Shown: positions 17,473-26,444, counted from the first letter of the stretch. The stretch is 64,000 bases of DNA from Exiguobacterium sp. FSL W8-0210 (GCF_038006045.1 NZ_JBBOUK010000002.1:62001-126000); one strand, 5' to 3'. Made by a program: numbers and translations. Notes: generated by a model not told the origin, from the letters alone.

Positions 17473-18779
17473 TGTGTAAATAAGTAAATCCTTTTCTTGT
17501 ATATATGTTGATTAAGCCTGTTTGAACATCTCAACCAGCTCTGCACGAGCTTGATCGAATCCGATATGGCAACGGGTGGAGAAGTTCTGATTATAGATTT
17601 CGAATTGGGAAACCAGGAAGCGGTCCAAGGAATCTTCGTTCGGGAATTGCTCCTTGCGCTTGCTGTATTTCTTCACTTTCTTATTGAACGACTCGATGAG
17701 GTTTGTCGAATAGATGCTTCGCCAAATCGATTTTGGGAAGTCGTAGAAGGTGAAAATAAAGGGATTGGATTCCAATGATCTTGTCACTTTCGGATAGGCG
17801 GTTTTCCATTTCTCGACAAAGGCTTTCAGTGCCTCTTCGCCCAGTTTCCGGCTTTCCGCCCGGTACACCGATTTGAAGTCTTCACAGATTTCTGGCCGGT
17901 CAGCGACACGGACTTTGTGGGAGATGTTGCGCGACAGATGGACGCAGCACGCTTGATACTTGGCATCCGGAAAAACCGCAAAGATGCGATCGGTGATGCC
18001 TTTCAAGCCGTCGGAGATAAACAGAAGCACCTCTTCGACACCGCGCTCCTTTAAGTCCAATAGGACTTCTTCCCAAACGAACGCGGATTCCGTGGGCGCC
18101 ACTGTATAAGCCAGGACTTCTTTCGAGCCATCCTCCCGGATGCCAACTGCGATATAGACGGCTTCCTTGGAGACGGTGTCGCGCTTGAGGGAAATGTAAG
18201 TCGCATCCAGATAGACACAGGCATAGCGCTTATCCAACGGACGAGATTTAAACGCTTCGACCTGTTCACTCATCGCTTTCGTCATATTGGAAATCGTTTG
18301 CGGGGTGTAGTGATGGCCGTACATCTTCTCAATCAGATCCGAGATCTCGGACATCGTGACGCCTTTCTGGAACATGTGAATGACGAAAGATTCCAGCGTA
18401 TCGTTTGAGCGCTTGTATGGAGCGACCGTCTGTTGGTTGAATTCGCCGTTCCGGTCACGTGGAATCGACAGGTTTAAATCCCCGTACTCCGTATGGAGTG
18501 TCCGCGTGTAGACGCCATTCCGGGAATTGCCGGAGTTGAAGCCGATGCGGTCATATTTTTCGTAATCCAGGAAAGCTGTGAGTTCGGTCTGAAGGAGCGT
18601 ATTGACCGCTGTCTCCAGATGCTTGCGGAAAACTTCGGAGATGTCTTCTTTTTTTACTAGAGCTTGCATGATATCTGTTGTAAACTGAGTCATAGGGAAG
18701 GCCTCTTTTCTGTGAATGGGTTGTGGTGACTTAATTCTACAAGAAAAGGTCTTCCTTTTTCTATTTATTCATTTACACA
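17473..18779 (-). mobile_element. IS256-family insertion sequence
   Basis: About 1.3 kb, bounded by imperfect inverted repeats: TGTGTAAATAAGTAAAT at 17473 on the left, and TGTGTAAATGAATAAAT read inward from 18779 on the right. Both ends also share an internal CCTTTTCTTGTA block. It encodes one intact transposase. The 8 bases outside the ends (AATAATTA and AGATATTT) do not match, so no target duplication is visible, which suggests later rearrangement. Confidence 0.85.
17512..18693 (-). CDS. IS256-family transposase
   Basis: This 393-residue mutator-type transposase has the acidic triad visible as YLDATYISLK, then FISDGLKGI, then the glutamate in STNLIESFNKKVKK. A C/H motif (ACCVHLSRN) also fits IS256 transposases. 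The length is typical and the frame intact, so the element is probably active or recently so. Upstream is AAGAGG just before the start. Confidence 0.95.
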   Translation of the reverse strand: MTQFTTDIMQALVKKEDISEVFRKHLETAVNTLLQTELTAFLDYEKYDRIGFNSGNSRNGVYTRTLHTEYGDLNLSIPRDRNGEFNQQTVAPYKRSNDTLESFVIHMFQKGVTMSEISDLIEKMYGHHYTPQTISNMTKAMSEQVEAFKSRPLDKRYACVYLDATYISLKRDTVSKEAVYIAVGIREDGSKEVLAYTVAPTESAFVWEEVLLDLKERGVEEVLLFISDGLKGITDRIFAVFPDAKYQACCVHLSRNISHKVRVADRPEICEDFKSVYRAESRKLGEEALKAFVEKWKTAYPKVTRSLESNPFIFTFYDFPKSIWRSIYSTNLIESFNKKVKKYSKRKEQFPNEDSLDRFLVSQFEIYNQNFSTRCHIGFDQARAELVEMFKQA

Positions 18780-19348
18780 AGATATTTTACGCTCTCCTTT
18801 GATAATGAGTTGAAGTTAAATCTAGTAATAGATACTAAGTCATTAAATCCTTCTTCAAATTTATTAAGATTACGTGCTGCAATTAAATAAGCATGTACTC
18901 GCATAGAATGTTCAATACCATAACCTACATTACTATGAAGTTTTACTTTTAATCTTTTCAGTACTTTTAAACTGTATATCAAAAAAAACAGTTGTATTTC
19001 TAGTTTACGAGTATATTCTTGTTGTTCAACATCGTAAGCATCTAATGAATTATATTTACTATCTTCCTCTATTCTTTTATAAAGAAGATTCTCATCGCCA
19101 TACATTATATTTTTTAAAATCGGATCGACATTTGTTCTTAGATCCTCTAAAGAAGATTTTTCAGAATGATGATTTAAAGAAATTTTTGATGTAAAATTTA
19201 GAATATTGCTTATATTCGGTACAATATAATGATCCGATATATTTTGTAGTATTTTTTTATTTTCTCGTTTGTTACTATAACGTGCATTCATAATTTGTGC
19301 GATTATTGCAGCAATCAAACTGATGTATATTGCAAAATCTATCTTCAA
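18773..19348 (-). CDS. Membrane-anchored hypothetical protein, 3' end formed by the IS
   Basis: This 191-residue protein has one N-terminal hydrophobic segment (IDFAIYISLIAAIIAQIM) and a long helical, Asn/Ser/Lys-rich soluble part. It is very AT-rich compared with the neighbouring genes. Its last codons and stop lie inside the inverted repeat of the IS256-family element, so the original C-terminus was probably cut off by that insertion. No family is recognised; the overall look recalls small membrane proteins of unknown role in defence or phage islands. Confidence 0.55.
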   Translation of the reverse strand: MKIDFAIYISLIAAIIAQIMNARYSNKRENKKILQNISDHYIVPNISNILNFTSKISLNHHSEKSSLEDLRTNVDPILKNIMYGDENLLYKRIEEDSKYNSLDAYDVEQQEYTRKLEIQLFFLIYSLKVLKRLKVKLHSNVGYGIEHSMRVHAYLIAARNLNKFEEGFNDLVSITRFNFNSLSKESVKYLV

Positions 19349-19397
19349 ATGATATCCACCTCTTAAATTTTTTTAAAAGCTAACTCACCTTTCATAC

Positions 19398-19622
19398 TTA
19401 GTCTTCCCATAACTCCTCCATCAATTCATCGATTTCATTTGAGAGTCGTTCTCGTTCACAATCATCCTTCTCGATATGACCATACTCATCGATCCAAATA
19501 ACATCGCCTGACTCCACCGTCATTGGAAAGCGAGAAATTAGAATGTCGCGCATCCCATCGTCGAACTCGACGACGACCCACTTCCCTTCAATCCGGTCGA
19601 TGATCCCTTTCCGCTTCGTCAT
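19398..19622 (-). CDS. DUF3006 protein
   Basis: This 74-residue protein has the DUF3006 pattern: RKGIIDRIEGKWVVVEFDDG, then a small beta domain and an acidic tail. DUF3006 genes usually lie beside ComEC-like metallo-beta-lactamase proteins, and here the start codon overlaps the stop of such a gene by 4 bases. Its biochemical role is unknown. The two proteins are almost certainly co-translated. Confidence 0.8.
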   Translation of the reverse strand: MTKRKGIIDRIEGKWVVVEFDDGMRDILISRFPMTVESGDVIWIDEYGHIEKDDCERERLSNEIDELMEELWED

Positions 19623-20467
19623 TTCGACTTCTTGATCGTATAGGACGATCCGTTCCCTTCGAAGACGATTGTGCCGCTCTTATCCGTCCGTAACATCGTC
19701 GCCTTCGCACGCTTCAGGTTTGTCACGACTTCCTTCGTCGGATGTCCGTACGCATTCTTCCCGACACTGATAACGGCGTACTTCGGTTTGACATATTTGA
19801 GGAACGTCGCGCTCGTCGATGTCTTCGCTCCGTGATGCCCAACCTTGAGGACGTCTGCACGCAGTGTCTTCTTCTTCGCGATCATGTCCTGTTCCGACTT
19901 CAGTTCCGCGTCTCCCGTGAACAGGAACGTGTTCTTCTTATAGGCGACATGTAGGACAGCACTCCAATTGTTCAGGTCACTCTTCGCATACTCTTTGACC
20001 GGTCCGACGAATTGCGCCTTTACGCCTCCTTTGACAGGAAGCGAGACGCCAGCCTTCGCCGTCTTGATCGTCAGCTTCTCGCGTTTGACCGCCAACAAGA
20101 AGTCCTTGTAGGCTTGCGTCGTATGCTTGACCTTCGGTGCATAAACGCTCTTGACCTTGAACGAATCAAGGACTTCATCAAGACCACCGATATGATCGGC
20201 ATCCGGATGCGTCGAGATCAACACCTCGATGTCGCCGACCTTCTGTTTCTTCAGATAGGTGACGAGTTCATCACCTTTCCCTTTGTTGCCACCATCGATG
20301 ACGATATCTTCACCGCTCGGCATCTTGATGTAGATTGCGTCGCCCTGACCGACATCGATATAGTGGACCTTAATTTTCGGTGTTGCTGCCTCTGCGCCTT
20401 GAAGTGGTCCGACGAGTAATCCGATACTTGCGAGCGCTAAGCTAGCACCCATCCATTTTTGTTTCAT
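19619..20467 (-). CDS. Secreted ComEC/Rec2-like metallo-beta-lactamase-fold hydrolase
   Basis: The protein has 282 residues from the ATG at 20467, with GGAATGGAG upstream. A signal peptide ends near AEAA at about residue 25. The hydrolase domain starts VHYIDVGQGDAIYIKMPSGE. It carries the metal motif STHPDADHIGG, then FTGDAE and KVGHHGAKTS, and all key ligands are present. These stand-alone relatives of the ComEC nuclease domain are exported and thought to degrade extracellular DNA or another phosphodiester. An upstream in-frame extension to 20551 lacks support. Confidence 0.88.
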   Translation of the reverse strand: MKQKWMGASLALASIGLLVGPLQGAEAATPKIKVHYIDVGQGDAIYIKMPSGEDIVIDGGNKGKGDELVTYLKKQKVGDIEVLISTHPDADHIGGLDEVLDSFKVKSVYAPKVKHTTQAYKDFLLAVKREKLTIKTAKAGVSLPVKGGVKAQFVGPVKEYAKSDLNNWSAVLHVAYKKNTFLFTGDAELKSEQDMIAKKKTLRADVLKVGHHGAKTSTSATFLKYVKPKYAVISVGKNAYGHPTKEVVTNLKRAKATMLRTDKSGTIVFEGNGSSYTIKKSK

Positions 20468-20600
20468 CTTCCATCGCTCCATTCCTGATTTGTAAGTTAA
20501 CTTCAGTATACAGTGAATATCAGGAGAAAGTTGGACATTTTTCCCACTCATTGATTTTTCTAGATAGGTCAGTTGATATGTAGATCGATATACAAAAAAA

Positions 20601-20618
20601 CAGACCTCAATGGGTCTG
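20601..20618 (-). terminator. Terminator overlapping the 3' end of the 66-residue gene
   Basis: The hairpin CAGACC-CATTGA-GGTCTG on the minus strand is followed by seven T residues. It overlaps the last codons of the gene ending at 20607. Confidence 0.7.
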
Positions 20619-20807
20619 CTTAGTAAAGTGTTTCTGCATGAAATTTGTTAATCGATCAACATCGATGAACCAGGTTACGTGCTCAATCGATCCATCTACT
20701 TCCCGCACGAATCGAAGCTGAGCATCCATTAATGTCACCTTACCCTGCTTCGCCTCTTTATGCCCTTTATTTTGATCAAGCATATCAAACAGTTCTAGCA
20801 CGCTCAT
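20607..20807 (-). CDS. Small hypothetical protein
   Basis: This 66-residue soluble protein has a good ribosome site (AAGGAGTGGAG) before the ATG. The pattern (KVTLMDAQLRFVREVDGSIE, then a strand and helix) suggests a small alpha/beta domain. No family is recognised. It has its own terminator and is separated from the hydrolase gene upstream by about 140 bases that hold nothing else. Confidence 0.55.
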   Translation of the reverse strand: MSVLELFDMLDQNKGHKEAKQGKVTLMDAQLRFVREVDGSIEHVTWFIDVDRLTNFMQKHFTKQTH

Positions 20808-20970
20808 CTACTCCACTCCTTACTGTTTTCTTGATTACAGCATAAAACGAATCGAGCATGCTTACGAATTACCTTAAATCAGATAAGCAAGAGGTTATAA
20901 GAGATAACCGAGTTTTTACGAAGCGATATACAGTTGATTTTCCACGCAAGGACTAAAAAAGACCTAAAAA

Positions 20971-20998
20971 AGAAACGACCTTTTCTAGCATCGTTTCT
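20971..20998 (-). terminator. Terminator of the small membrane protein gene
   Basis: AGAAACGA...TCGTTTCT forms an 8-bp stem. On the minus strand it is followed by a T-rich run, about 36 bases after the gene ending at 21035. Confidence 0.6.
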
Positions 20999-21034
20999 GA
21001 CATAAAAATGGACATGATTTTCTTGCATATCAAA

Positions 21035-21238
21035 TTAATAGAGATAAATAAGTACACCTACGATCAGAATGAGCGGCACCAATAATACCTTACCGGTACG
21101 GCTTAAAAAGCTTTTCTTTTCTTTCGTAAATAAGAAATCAATCAATAGGAAAAGTCCGAATGCAATCGGTACGAGGTAGAGTAGATTGACATTCGTAAGT
21201 GCTGCAACGAATACATCGGTCGACCCATCAAAGTTCAT
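21035..21238 (-). CDS. Small two-helix membrane protein
   Basis: The protein has 67 residues from the ATG at 21238, with AAGGAG 7 to 8 bases upstream. Two hydrophobic helices (LLYLVPIAFGLFLLIDFLF and VLLVPLILIVGVLIYLY) are separated by a Lys-rich loop, so it should be a membrane hairpin. No family is recognised. An upstream in-frame extension to 21283 lacks a ribosome site. Confidence 0.6.
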   Translation of the reverse strand: MNFDGSTDVFVAALTNVNLLYLVPIAFGLFLLIDFLFTKEKKSFLSRTGKVLLVPLILIVGVLIYLY

Positions 21239-21389
21239 ATGTCGTTTCTCCTTCTTTAGACATCCTCGCATGAGATATATCATTTACTACCGAAGCGCTA
21301 ATGACGATCTAATACGTGGACAAGACTCTTTCCTTTAGTATGCCATTCCTTCCACTAAATCCTAACCTTTTATTTTTCTTTTTAGCATT

Positions 21390-21875
21390 CTATGAAACGC
21401 TCCGTGCCCTCCGTCTCAAGGAACAGGAACGTAGAGATGCCTCGCGCAAGCGAGTCGCAGCTCTCGTTATCGGTCCGGCAGGAGGACAGCGGTGCGATGA
21501 GGCTGTAGGCTGCATGCAGCCTACAGCCTCACGCATGAGCCCGAAAGCTCTTTTGTTTTCTACATGACTATAGAAAGACTAGACAGAAACATCTACGTCA
21601 TCATCAATCGATCTAGATCAATCCACTATCTATAGAACTCCATCCATTCAATTACTTCTCTACTCACCACTACATCAAGAAAGACACTCTCTCTTATAGA
21701 AGATACGGTGCACGTACGCTTTCCCGTAGTGGATCCTTCCACTGCGGGCGTCTCACTGCCTTTGGATTTGGGACAAATCCATTCTTTATTCGCTCGTACT
21801 CTCTTCAAAGAAAAACGACGTCGTTTTTCGTCCATGCCCTCGCGCGCGGACAGGACGGGGTTATCCCGTCCGTCT
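21390..21875. other. Hairpin-dense noncoding region, candidate structured RNA or single-strand origin
   Basis: At least six strong inverted repeats lie in under 500 bases. They are CTCGC-GCAA-GCGAG at 21441-21454; a perfect 34-bp palindrome centred at 21514 (21498-21531) that extends by four more pairs past a bulged A; an imperfect CCCGTAGTGGA repeat at about 21724-21748; TGGATTTG-GGA-CAAATCCA at 21763-21781; a 20-bp palindrome at 21810-21829; and GGACGGG...CCCGTCC at 21853-21871. GAGC-CCGAAA-GCTC plus TTTTGTTTT at 21537-21560 looks like a weak terminator. Open frames crossing it have no ribosome sites. Confidence 0.5.
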
Positions 21876-21891
21876 ACGCTATATTATGCCT

Positions 21892-22344
21892 TTACAGGAC
21901 ACCCTGCGCTTTCAAGCTGACGTATTCTTCTCCCGCACCGACGATGATGTGGTCAAGCAATTGAATCCCGACGATACGCCCGACCTCGACGAGCCGTTCT
22001 GTCACCTCGATGTCTTCCCGTGACGGATGCGGGTCACCGCTCGGATGCTGGTGGCTGACGATGAGCGACGTCGCATTATTGAGGATGGCGGACTTGAAGA
22101 TTTCTCTAGGGTGGACGACGCTCGAGTTGATGCTCCCGACGTGTGCCCGATGGACGGCAATAACGCGGTTCTTCGTATTGAGTAGGATGACGAGGAACAC
22201 CTCACGGTCATCGTCCTGGATGAAGCGTTTGGCGACACAGAACGCGTCCTCTGGGGACGTGATGTGTGTCGTCTCGAGCGCGACGTCCGGCTCACGGACC
22301 TCTTGGCGGATACGAGTGATTTCAACGAGTGTAGTCAGTTTCAT
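21892..22344 (-). CDS. radC: RadC-like JAB-domain protein
   Basis: The protein has 150 residues from the ATG at 22344, preceded by AAAGGAG. It holds the MPN/JAB metalloprotease core of RadC: ILLNTKNRVIAVHRAHVG, then the metal signature SHQHPSGDPHPS, then LLDHIIVG. The N-terminal helix-hairpin-helix region of chromosomal RadC is missing, as is usual for plasmid and phage copies. The function is unresolved; RadC-like proteins are common on mobile DNA. Longer frames reaching 22656 have no supporting start. Confidence 0.9.
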   Translation of the reverse strand: MKLTTLVEITRIRQEVREPDVALETTHITSPEDAFCVAKRFIQDDDREVFLVILLNTKNRVIAVHRAHVGSINSSVVHPREIFKSAILNNATSLIVSHQHPSGDPHPSREDIEVTERLVEVGRIVGIQLLDHIIVGAGEEYVSLKAQGVL

Positions 22345-22690
22345 GGGATAGCTCCTTTCGCGAGTGGGATGCAGTCCGACACGGTGCCGTCCTGTTGACG
22401 GGAACGCAGCGAGCGTCGCGAGACGGGGCAAGGGTGACCGCAGGGAAAGATCAAAAAAAGCGGACAGCGCACCGGGACGAAGGCTTCCGTAGCCCGCGAG
22501 CGAAAAGCGTGCTTTGAGCCAAAACGTGGAGGAAGACGAGGAACGGCAGCGGCTTTTTTTGATGGCCCTTGCGCCGACGAGGAGCGAGCTAGAGTACGGA
22601 AACAGGACGGCTTGCGGTCCCTTTCCATCAGGCAGAGCGGGATCGCTCTGTTCCATGCTTTTACTTATGGAATTTCATCTGATTGTAAAC
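22345..22690. other. GC-rich noncoding stretch upstream of radC
   Basis: I see no real gene here; overlapping frames on both strands are shadows. It includes the hairpin CAGAGCG-GGAT-CGCTCTG at 22633-22650. The GC content is clearly higher than in the copper island that starts just beyond. It probably holds the radC promoter and old plasmid backbone sequence. Confidence 0.4.
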
Positions 22691-22696
22691 AAAAAA

Positions 22697-22738
22697 AGAA
22701 CACATTCTAACTCTTGAAATGAGATAGAATGTGTTCTT
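22697..22738 (-). terminator. Terminator of copB
   Basis: A 13-bp stem (AGAACACATTCTA...TAGAATGTGTTCT) is followed by seven T residues on the minus strand, about 35 bases after the copB stop. Confidence 0.85.
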
Positions 22739-22773
22739 CCAAAAAACGTACAAAACGTAAAGATAAATATCTA

Positions 22774-24780
22774 TTAAATTCTCAATGTTTTCGCATTAAT
22801 AGCGACAATGACTGTACTTAAACTCATCAAAACTGCTCCAATTGCTGGTGAGAGAATGATACCGTACGGTGCTAAAACACCTGCAGCTAGCGGAATCGTA
22901 ATGATGTTATAACCAGCTGCCCACCATAGATTCTGAATCATCTTATTGTATGTCTTTCGCGAAAGTTCGATGACAGATAAGACGTCCTTCGGGTTACTTT
23001 TGACAAGGACAATGTCCGCCGTTTCAACAGCCACATCTGTTCCACTACCAATCGCAATCCCTACATCCGCTTGTGCGAGGGCTGGCGCATCGTTGATTCC
23101 GTCTCCTACCATCCCTACTTTTTTCCCTTCGGCTTGCACTTGTTTTACTTGACGTGACTTATCATCCGGTAGTACTTCTGCATACACTTGATCAATCTCG
23201 AGTTGGGAAGCAACCCACGAAGCAACCTTTCGATTATCTCCAGTCAGCATGATAGACTGGATCCCTTTCTGCTTTAACTCCTGTACAGTCTTCTTAGCTT
23301 CCTCACGAACAAGATCGGCAAGGGCGACCATACCGATTAATTGTGTTTCCTTTAAGACGAAGACGACCGTTTTCCCTTCTTCAGACAACCCTTCGAATGT
23401 CGCTTCGTCGATTTCGAGTTGTTTGTCTCGTACATATCTTGGACTAACGACGCGGACTTGTTCTCCTTCGACTGTTCCCTCCAATCCGATGCCTGTCATT
23501 GATCCAAATCCTCTGACCGATGGTAAGTCGAGTTTTCGTCTTTCGACTTCAGTCATGATCCCGCGAGCAAGTGGGTGTTGCGAAGACTGTTCAATGGCTC
23601 CTGCAAGGCGCAACACTTCTTCATCACTTATACCTGTGCTTGCCACGACGTCCGTCACTCCAAAATTCCCTTGGGTTAAGGTACCCGTCTTATCAAAGAT
23701 AATCGCATCTAATTTTCGAGCTTCTTCGAATTGAGTTCGATTTCGGATCAAAAGACCCCTCTTAGCGGAAAGTGCTGTAGAGACCGATACGACAAGTGGC
23801 GCTGCTAAACCAAGCGCATGCGGACAAGAAATCACCATAACCGTTACCATACGCTCGATTGCTGTACTAACCGAGTATCCAAGCGCAACCCAAATCACGA
23901 AAGTCAGTATCCCTGCTCCGACCGCAAGATAGAAGAGAATTTTTGCAGCTCGATTAGCTAAGTTTTGTGTCCGTGATTTGGAAGATTGCGCTTCACTTAC
24001 TAATCCGATGACTTTTGAAAGATAGGTTCCCTCACCGGTATCCGTTGTCTCAACTGTCAGACCACCTTCTTGATTGATCGAGCCAGCGATCACGGTGTCG
24101 TTCTCTTGCTTATCTACCGGAAGCGATTCACCGGTAAGCATCGATTCGTCAATCGTCGTTGTCCCTTCGACGATTTTTCCATCTACCGGCACCTGTTCTC
24201 CCGGCTTGATTCGAATGAGATCACCTGCCTCTAGTTCAGTAACCGGTACCTCTTCAACTTTCCCATCCTTCACTCGATGCGCCACACTCGGAAGTAACTT
24301 CACCAATTCCTGCAACGCATTCGATGCACCCATGATTGATTTCATTTCAATCCAATGCCCGAGTAGCATGATGTCGATCAAGGTCGCTAACTCCCAAAAG
24401 AAATCATGCCCCTGCCCGAAGCCGAGTATGATAGCGACACTATAGAAATAGGCTACACTAATTGCTAAAGCGATCAACATCATCATTCCAGGATTTTTTT
24501 GGCGTAGCTCATCGATACTCCCTTTCAGGAAGGGCCATCCACCGTAAAAATAGACAATTGTGGATAATGAAAGCAAAACAACGTCGTCATATGGAAAGCT
24601 GATGCTGATACCAGACCATTCTTGAATCATTTTGGAAAGTAGCAGAATTGGAATAGTCAACATTAACGATACGAAAAATCTTTTCTTGAAGTCTCCAATC
24701 ATTCCTTCATGTTCATGATGGGAGGTACTCATTTGGTGGTCTTCGTGCTGAGTGTGTTCGTGATGGATTTGATGATTCAT
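22774..24780 (-). CDS. copB: CopB-type copper-exporting P-type ATPase
   Basis: The protein has 668 residues from the ATG at 24780, with GGGGGAG upstream. The N-terminus is a His-rich metal-binding tail (HHEHTQHEDHQMSTSHHEHE). Membrane metal site CPH (near residue 317) places it in the P1B-3 CopB subclass. TGES, DKTGTLT (near 361) and GDGINDAPAL (near 560) are all intact. It should export copper, probably Cu(I)/Cu(II) or silver, across the membrane using ATP. It is the first gene of the copper island. It diverges from the PCYCGC lipoprotein gene across a 313-base gap. Confidence 0.94.
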   Translation of the reverse strand: MNHQIHHEHTQHEDHQMSTSHHEHEGMIGDFKKRFFVSLMLTIPILLLSKMIQEWSGISISFPYDDVVLLSLSTIVYFYGGWPFLKGSIDELRQKNPGMMMLIALAISVAYFYSVAIILGFGQGHDFFWELATLIDIMLLGHWIEMKSIMGASNALQELVKLLPSVAHRVKDGKVEEVPVTELEAGDLIRIKPGEQVPVDGKIVEGTTTIDESMLTGESLPVDKQENDTVIAGSINQEGGLTVETTDTGEGTYLSKVIGLVSEAQSSKSRTQNLANRAAKILFYLAVGAGILTFVIWVALGYSVSTAIERMVTVMVISCPHALGLAAPLVVSVSTALSAKRGLLIRNRTQFEEARKLDAIIFDKTGTLTQGNFGVTDVVASTGISDEEVLRLAGAIEQSSQHPLARGIMTEVERRKLDLPSVRGFGSMTGIGLEGTVEGEQVRVVSPRYVRDKQLEIDEATFEGLSEEGKTVVFVLKETQLIGMVALADLVREEAKKTVQELKQKGIQSIMLTGDNRKVASWVASQLEIDQVYAEVLPDDKSRQVKQVQAEGKKVGMVGDGINDAPALAQADVGIAIGSGTDVAVETADIVLVKSNPKDVLSVIELSRKTYNKMIQNLWWAAGYNIITIPLAAGVLAPYGIILSPAIGAVLMSLSTVIVAINAKTLRI

Positions 24781-25093
24781 AAGAACTCCCCCTTTTACAT
24801 ACTTTATATTGTGTATGATGTACATAGATATCATGATTATATAGAGTGACCTACCTTGTTCCCTTTAAATGAAGCTTGTATATAAACATAAAATATACTT
24901 TGACACACTAAAAAATAAAAATTACCATACAGATACATGCTATATCTTTTGAAACAAGAACATTAGTTCGAAAAAAATATTTTGAAAAAAGAATATTTAT
25001 CTTAAACAGACAAATGAGTAAATAAAAAAATACAAAAATCTCTAATTAAAAAGGTTTTTATACAACTCTATAATTATCACGAAGGAGAATAGA
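24781..25093. promoter_or_regulatory. Divergent promoter region of copB and the PCYCGC lipoprotein
   Basis: This AT-rich gap separates two divergent copper genes. A TATAAT hexamer lies at 24836-24841 for the minus strand and another at 25069-25074 for the plus strand; neither has a strong -35 match. I see no clear CsoR or CopY operator. Nothing else is visible. Confidence 0.45.
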
Positions 25094-25600
25094 ATGATGA
25101 AATTTAACATACTCTTAAAAAGCGTAAGCCTTTTTAGCCTATCCTTGATTGCGGTCGGCTGTACTCAAGACCCGACGAAATCTTCTACCCCCAATCATTC
25201 AAAGGAAGCCAATCATGCGGAACATATGAGCGGTGACAAGATTGAAGAAACATCATCATCGGTGATGCTTCCTACATTTTTAAAAACTCAACCTGAAGAT
25301 GTAAGAAATGTTTATCAAGCTGTAGCAAAGAATCGGAAATTACTCGAAAAAATACCTTGTTATTGTGGCTGTGGTGAAACAGTCAATCACAAAAATAATT
25401 ATGATTGTTTCATAGAAGAAAATACGACGGATGGGTCGGTGAAATGGACAAGTCACGGAACAACGTGCAGCACCTGTCTCGAGATTGCTGTAAAGTCCAT
25501 TTTGAAGCAACAAGATGGAGAGTCGGTTAAAGATATTCGTTCTGCAATCGATTCTTCATATAAAGATGGCTACTCGAAACCAACACCTACTCCTTTATGA
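25094..25600 (+). CDS. PCYCGC-motif lipoprotein
   Basis: This 168-residue secreted lipoprotein has lipobox IAVGC at about residue 23. A Thr/His/Ser-rich linker follows, then the diagnostic IPCYCGCGETVNHKNNYDCF block and a second CSTCLEI pair, giving several cysteines able to bind metal. PCYCGC proteins are repeatedly found beside copper and multicopper-oxidase genes in Bacillales and probably bind or deliver copper outside the cell. Ribosome site GAAGGAG precedes ATGATG. Confidence 0.88.
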   Translation: MMKFNILLKSVSLFSLSLIAVGCTQDPTKSSTPNHSKEANHAEHMSGDKIEETSSSVMLPTFLKTQPEDVRNVYQAVAKNRKLLEKIPCYCGCGETVNHKNNYDCFIEENTTDGSVKWTSHGTTCSTCLEIAVKSILKQQDGESVKDIRSAIDSSYKDGYSKPTPTPL

Positions 25601-25607
25601 TTTTTAT

Positions 25608-25643
25608 AAGGACACTTTTGCGCCTATAAGCAAGAGTGTCCTT
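25608..25643. terminator. Bidirectional terminator
   Basis: AAGGACACTTTTGC pairs with GCAAGAGTGTCCTT between two converging genes, the PCYCGC lipoprotein and the response regulator. Confidence 0.75.
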
Positions 25644-26324
25644 TCATTTCGTTTCATCTTCACTCCAACGATACCCTCTCCCCCAAATGGTTTTCAGATG
25701 CCTATCTATCGGATAATCTAACTCTCTTAACTTTTCTCTAATCATCTTAATATGAGAGTCCACTGTCCTCGGATCCGATTCTGACGTGTAAGACCAAACG
25801 AATTCATAAAGCTCCAGTCTGTTGAAGAGCCTTCCAGGATGTTGAAGAAAAAGTCGTAATAATGCATGTGCTTTGGGTGTAAAGTCAATCGACTTGCCAT
25901 CCAATAAAATTAAATTGTTGCTCTCATCGAACGTAAGTCCATGGTATATAACGGGATCTTTGGCTTTCCTTCTCATGACAGACCGAACTCTTGCTAAAAG
26001 TACGTCCCCGTTAAACGGCTTTGTGACATAATCTGTAGCTCCAGCATCTAGCCCTTTAACGATAGATTCAGCATCATTCAAAGCCGTTATCATGATGATC
26101 GGGACTTCCGGGTGAGAATCCGTTATTTTCTTACATACTTCGAATCCATCGTACATTGGCATCATGACATCCAATAAAATCAAATCAAAAGTTTCTTTTT
26201 TCACTTTCTCCAAAGCTTCGATCCCATCATTCGCCATACTACATTCATATCCTATTGGTTCTAGATAGAGTCTTAATAATTGCCTCATTCTTATTTCATC
26301 ATCAACAATTAATATTTTATCCAT
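25644..26324 (-). CDS. OmpR/PhoB-family response regulator (no adjacent kinase)
   Basis: The protein has 226 residues from MDKILIVDD at 26324. The receiver domain has the DD pair, the phospho-acceptor in LILLDVMMP and the switch lysine in DYVTKPF. A winged-helix DNA-binding domain follows (DPRTVDSHIKMIREKLRELD, then WGRGYRW). No histidine kinase lies next to it; the only kinase in the island is at 31744-33060 with its own regulator. It probably controls the copper genes. Upstream in-frame codons to 26345 are possible but less likely. Confidence 0.93.
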   Translation of the reverse strand: MDKILIVDDEIRMRQLLRLYLEPIGYECSMANDGIEALEKVKKETFDLILLDVMMPMYDGFEVCKKITDSHPEVPIIMITALNDAESIVKGLDAGATDYVTKPFNGDVLLARVRSVMRRKAKDPVIYHGLTFDESNNLILLDGKSIDFTPKAHALLRLFLQHPGRLFNRLELYEFVWSYTSESDPRTVDSHIKMIREKLRELDYPIDRHLKTIWGRGYRWSEDETK

Positions 26325-26444
26325 CCTAGCCACCACCTCTTCCATTAGAATTTTTTAATAATAAATGATTGTTAATCCATTTCCTCATTAATTTCACGAA
26401 CTTTTTATACAATCAACTCAAACTACAGAATGGAGTTGATTTTC

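Noticed and set aside
21316-21567. 83-residue open frame across the hairpin region
   Set aside because: It has no ribosome site, it runs through the 34-bp palindrome and its end is low-quality sequence. The hairpins explain the region better.
21626-21835. 69-residue minus-strand frame near radC
   Set aside because: The start has GAGGG almost touching the ATG, and the frame crosses three perfect hairpins. No family features are visible.
21892-22344. radC as the insertion target of the Tn554-like element
   Set aside because: Tn554 is known to insert in radC, but this radC is intact and the element lies 15 kb away in a nuclease gene.
22345-22656. N-terminal extension of RadC to 254 residues
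   Set aside because: The extension is Arg/Ser-rich and GC-driven. The ATG at 22344 has a good ribosome site and fits the JAB domain start.
22774-24780. Cadmium or zinc ATPase instead of copper
   Set aside because: The membrane metal motif is CPH, not CPC, and the His-rich tail and copper neighbours fit CopB.
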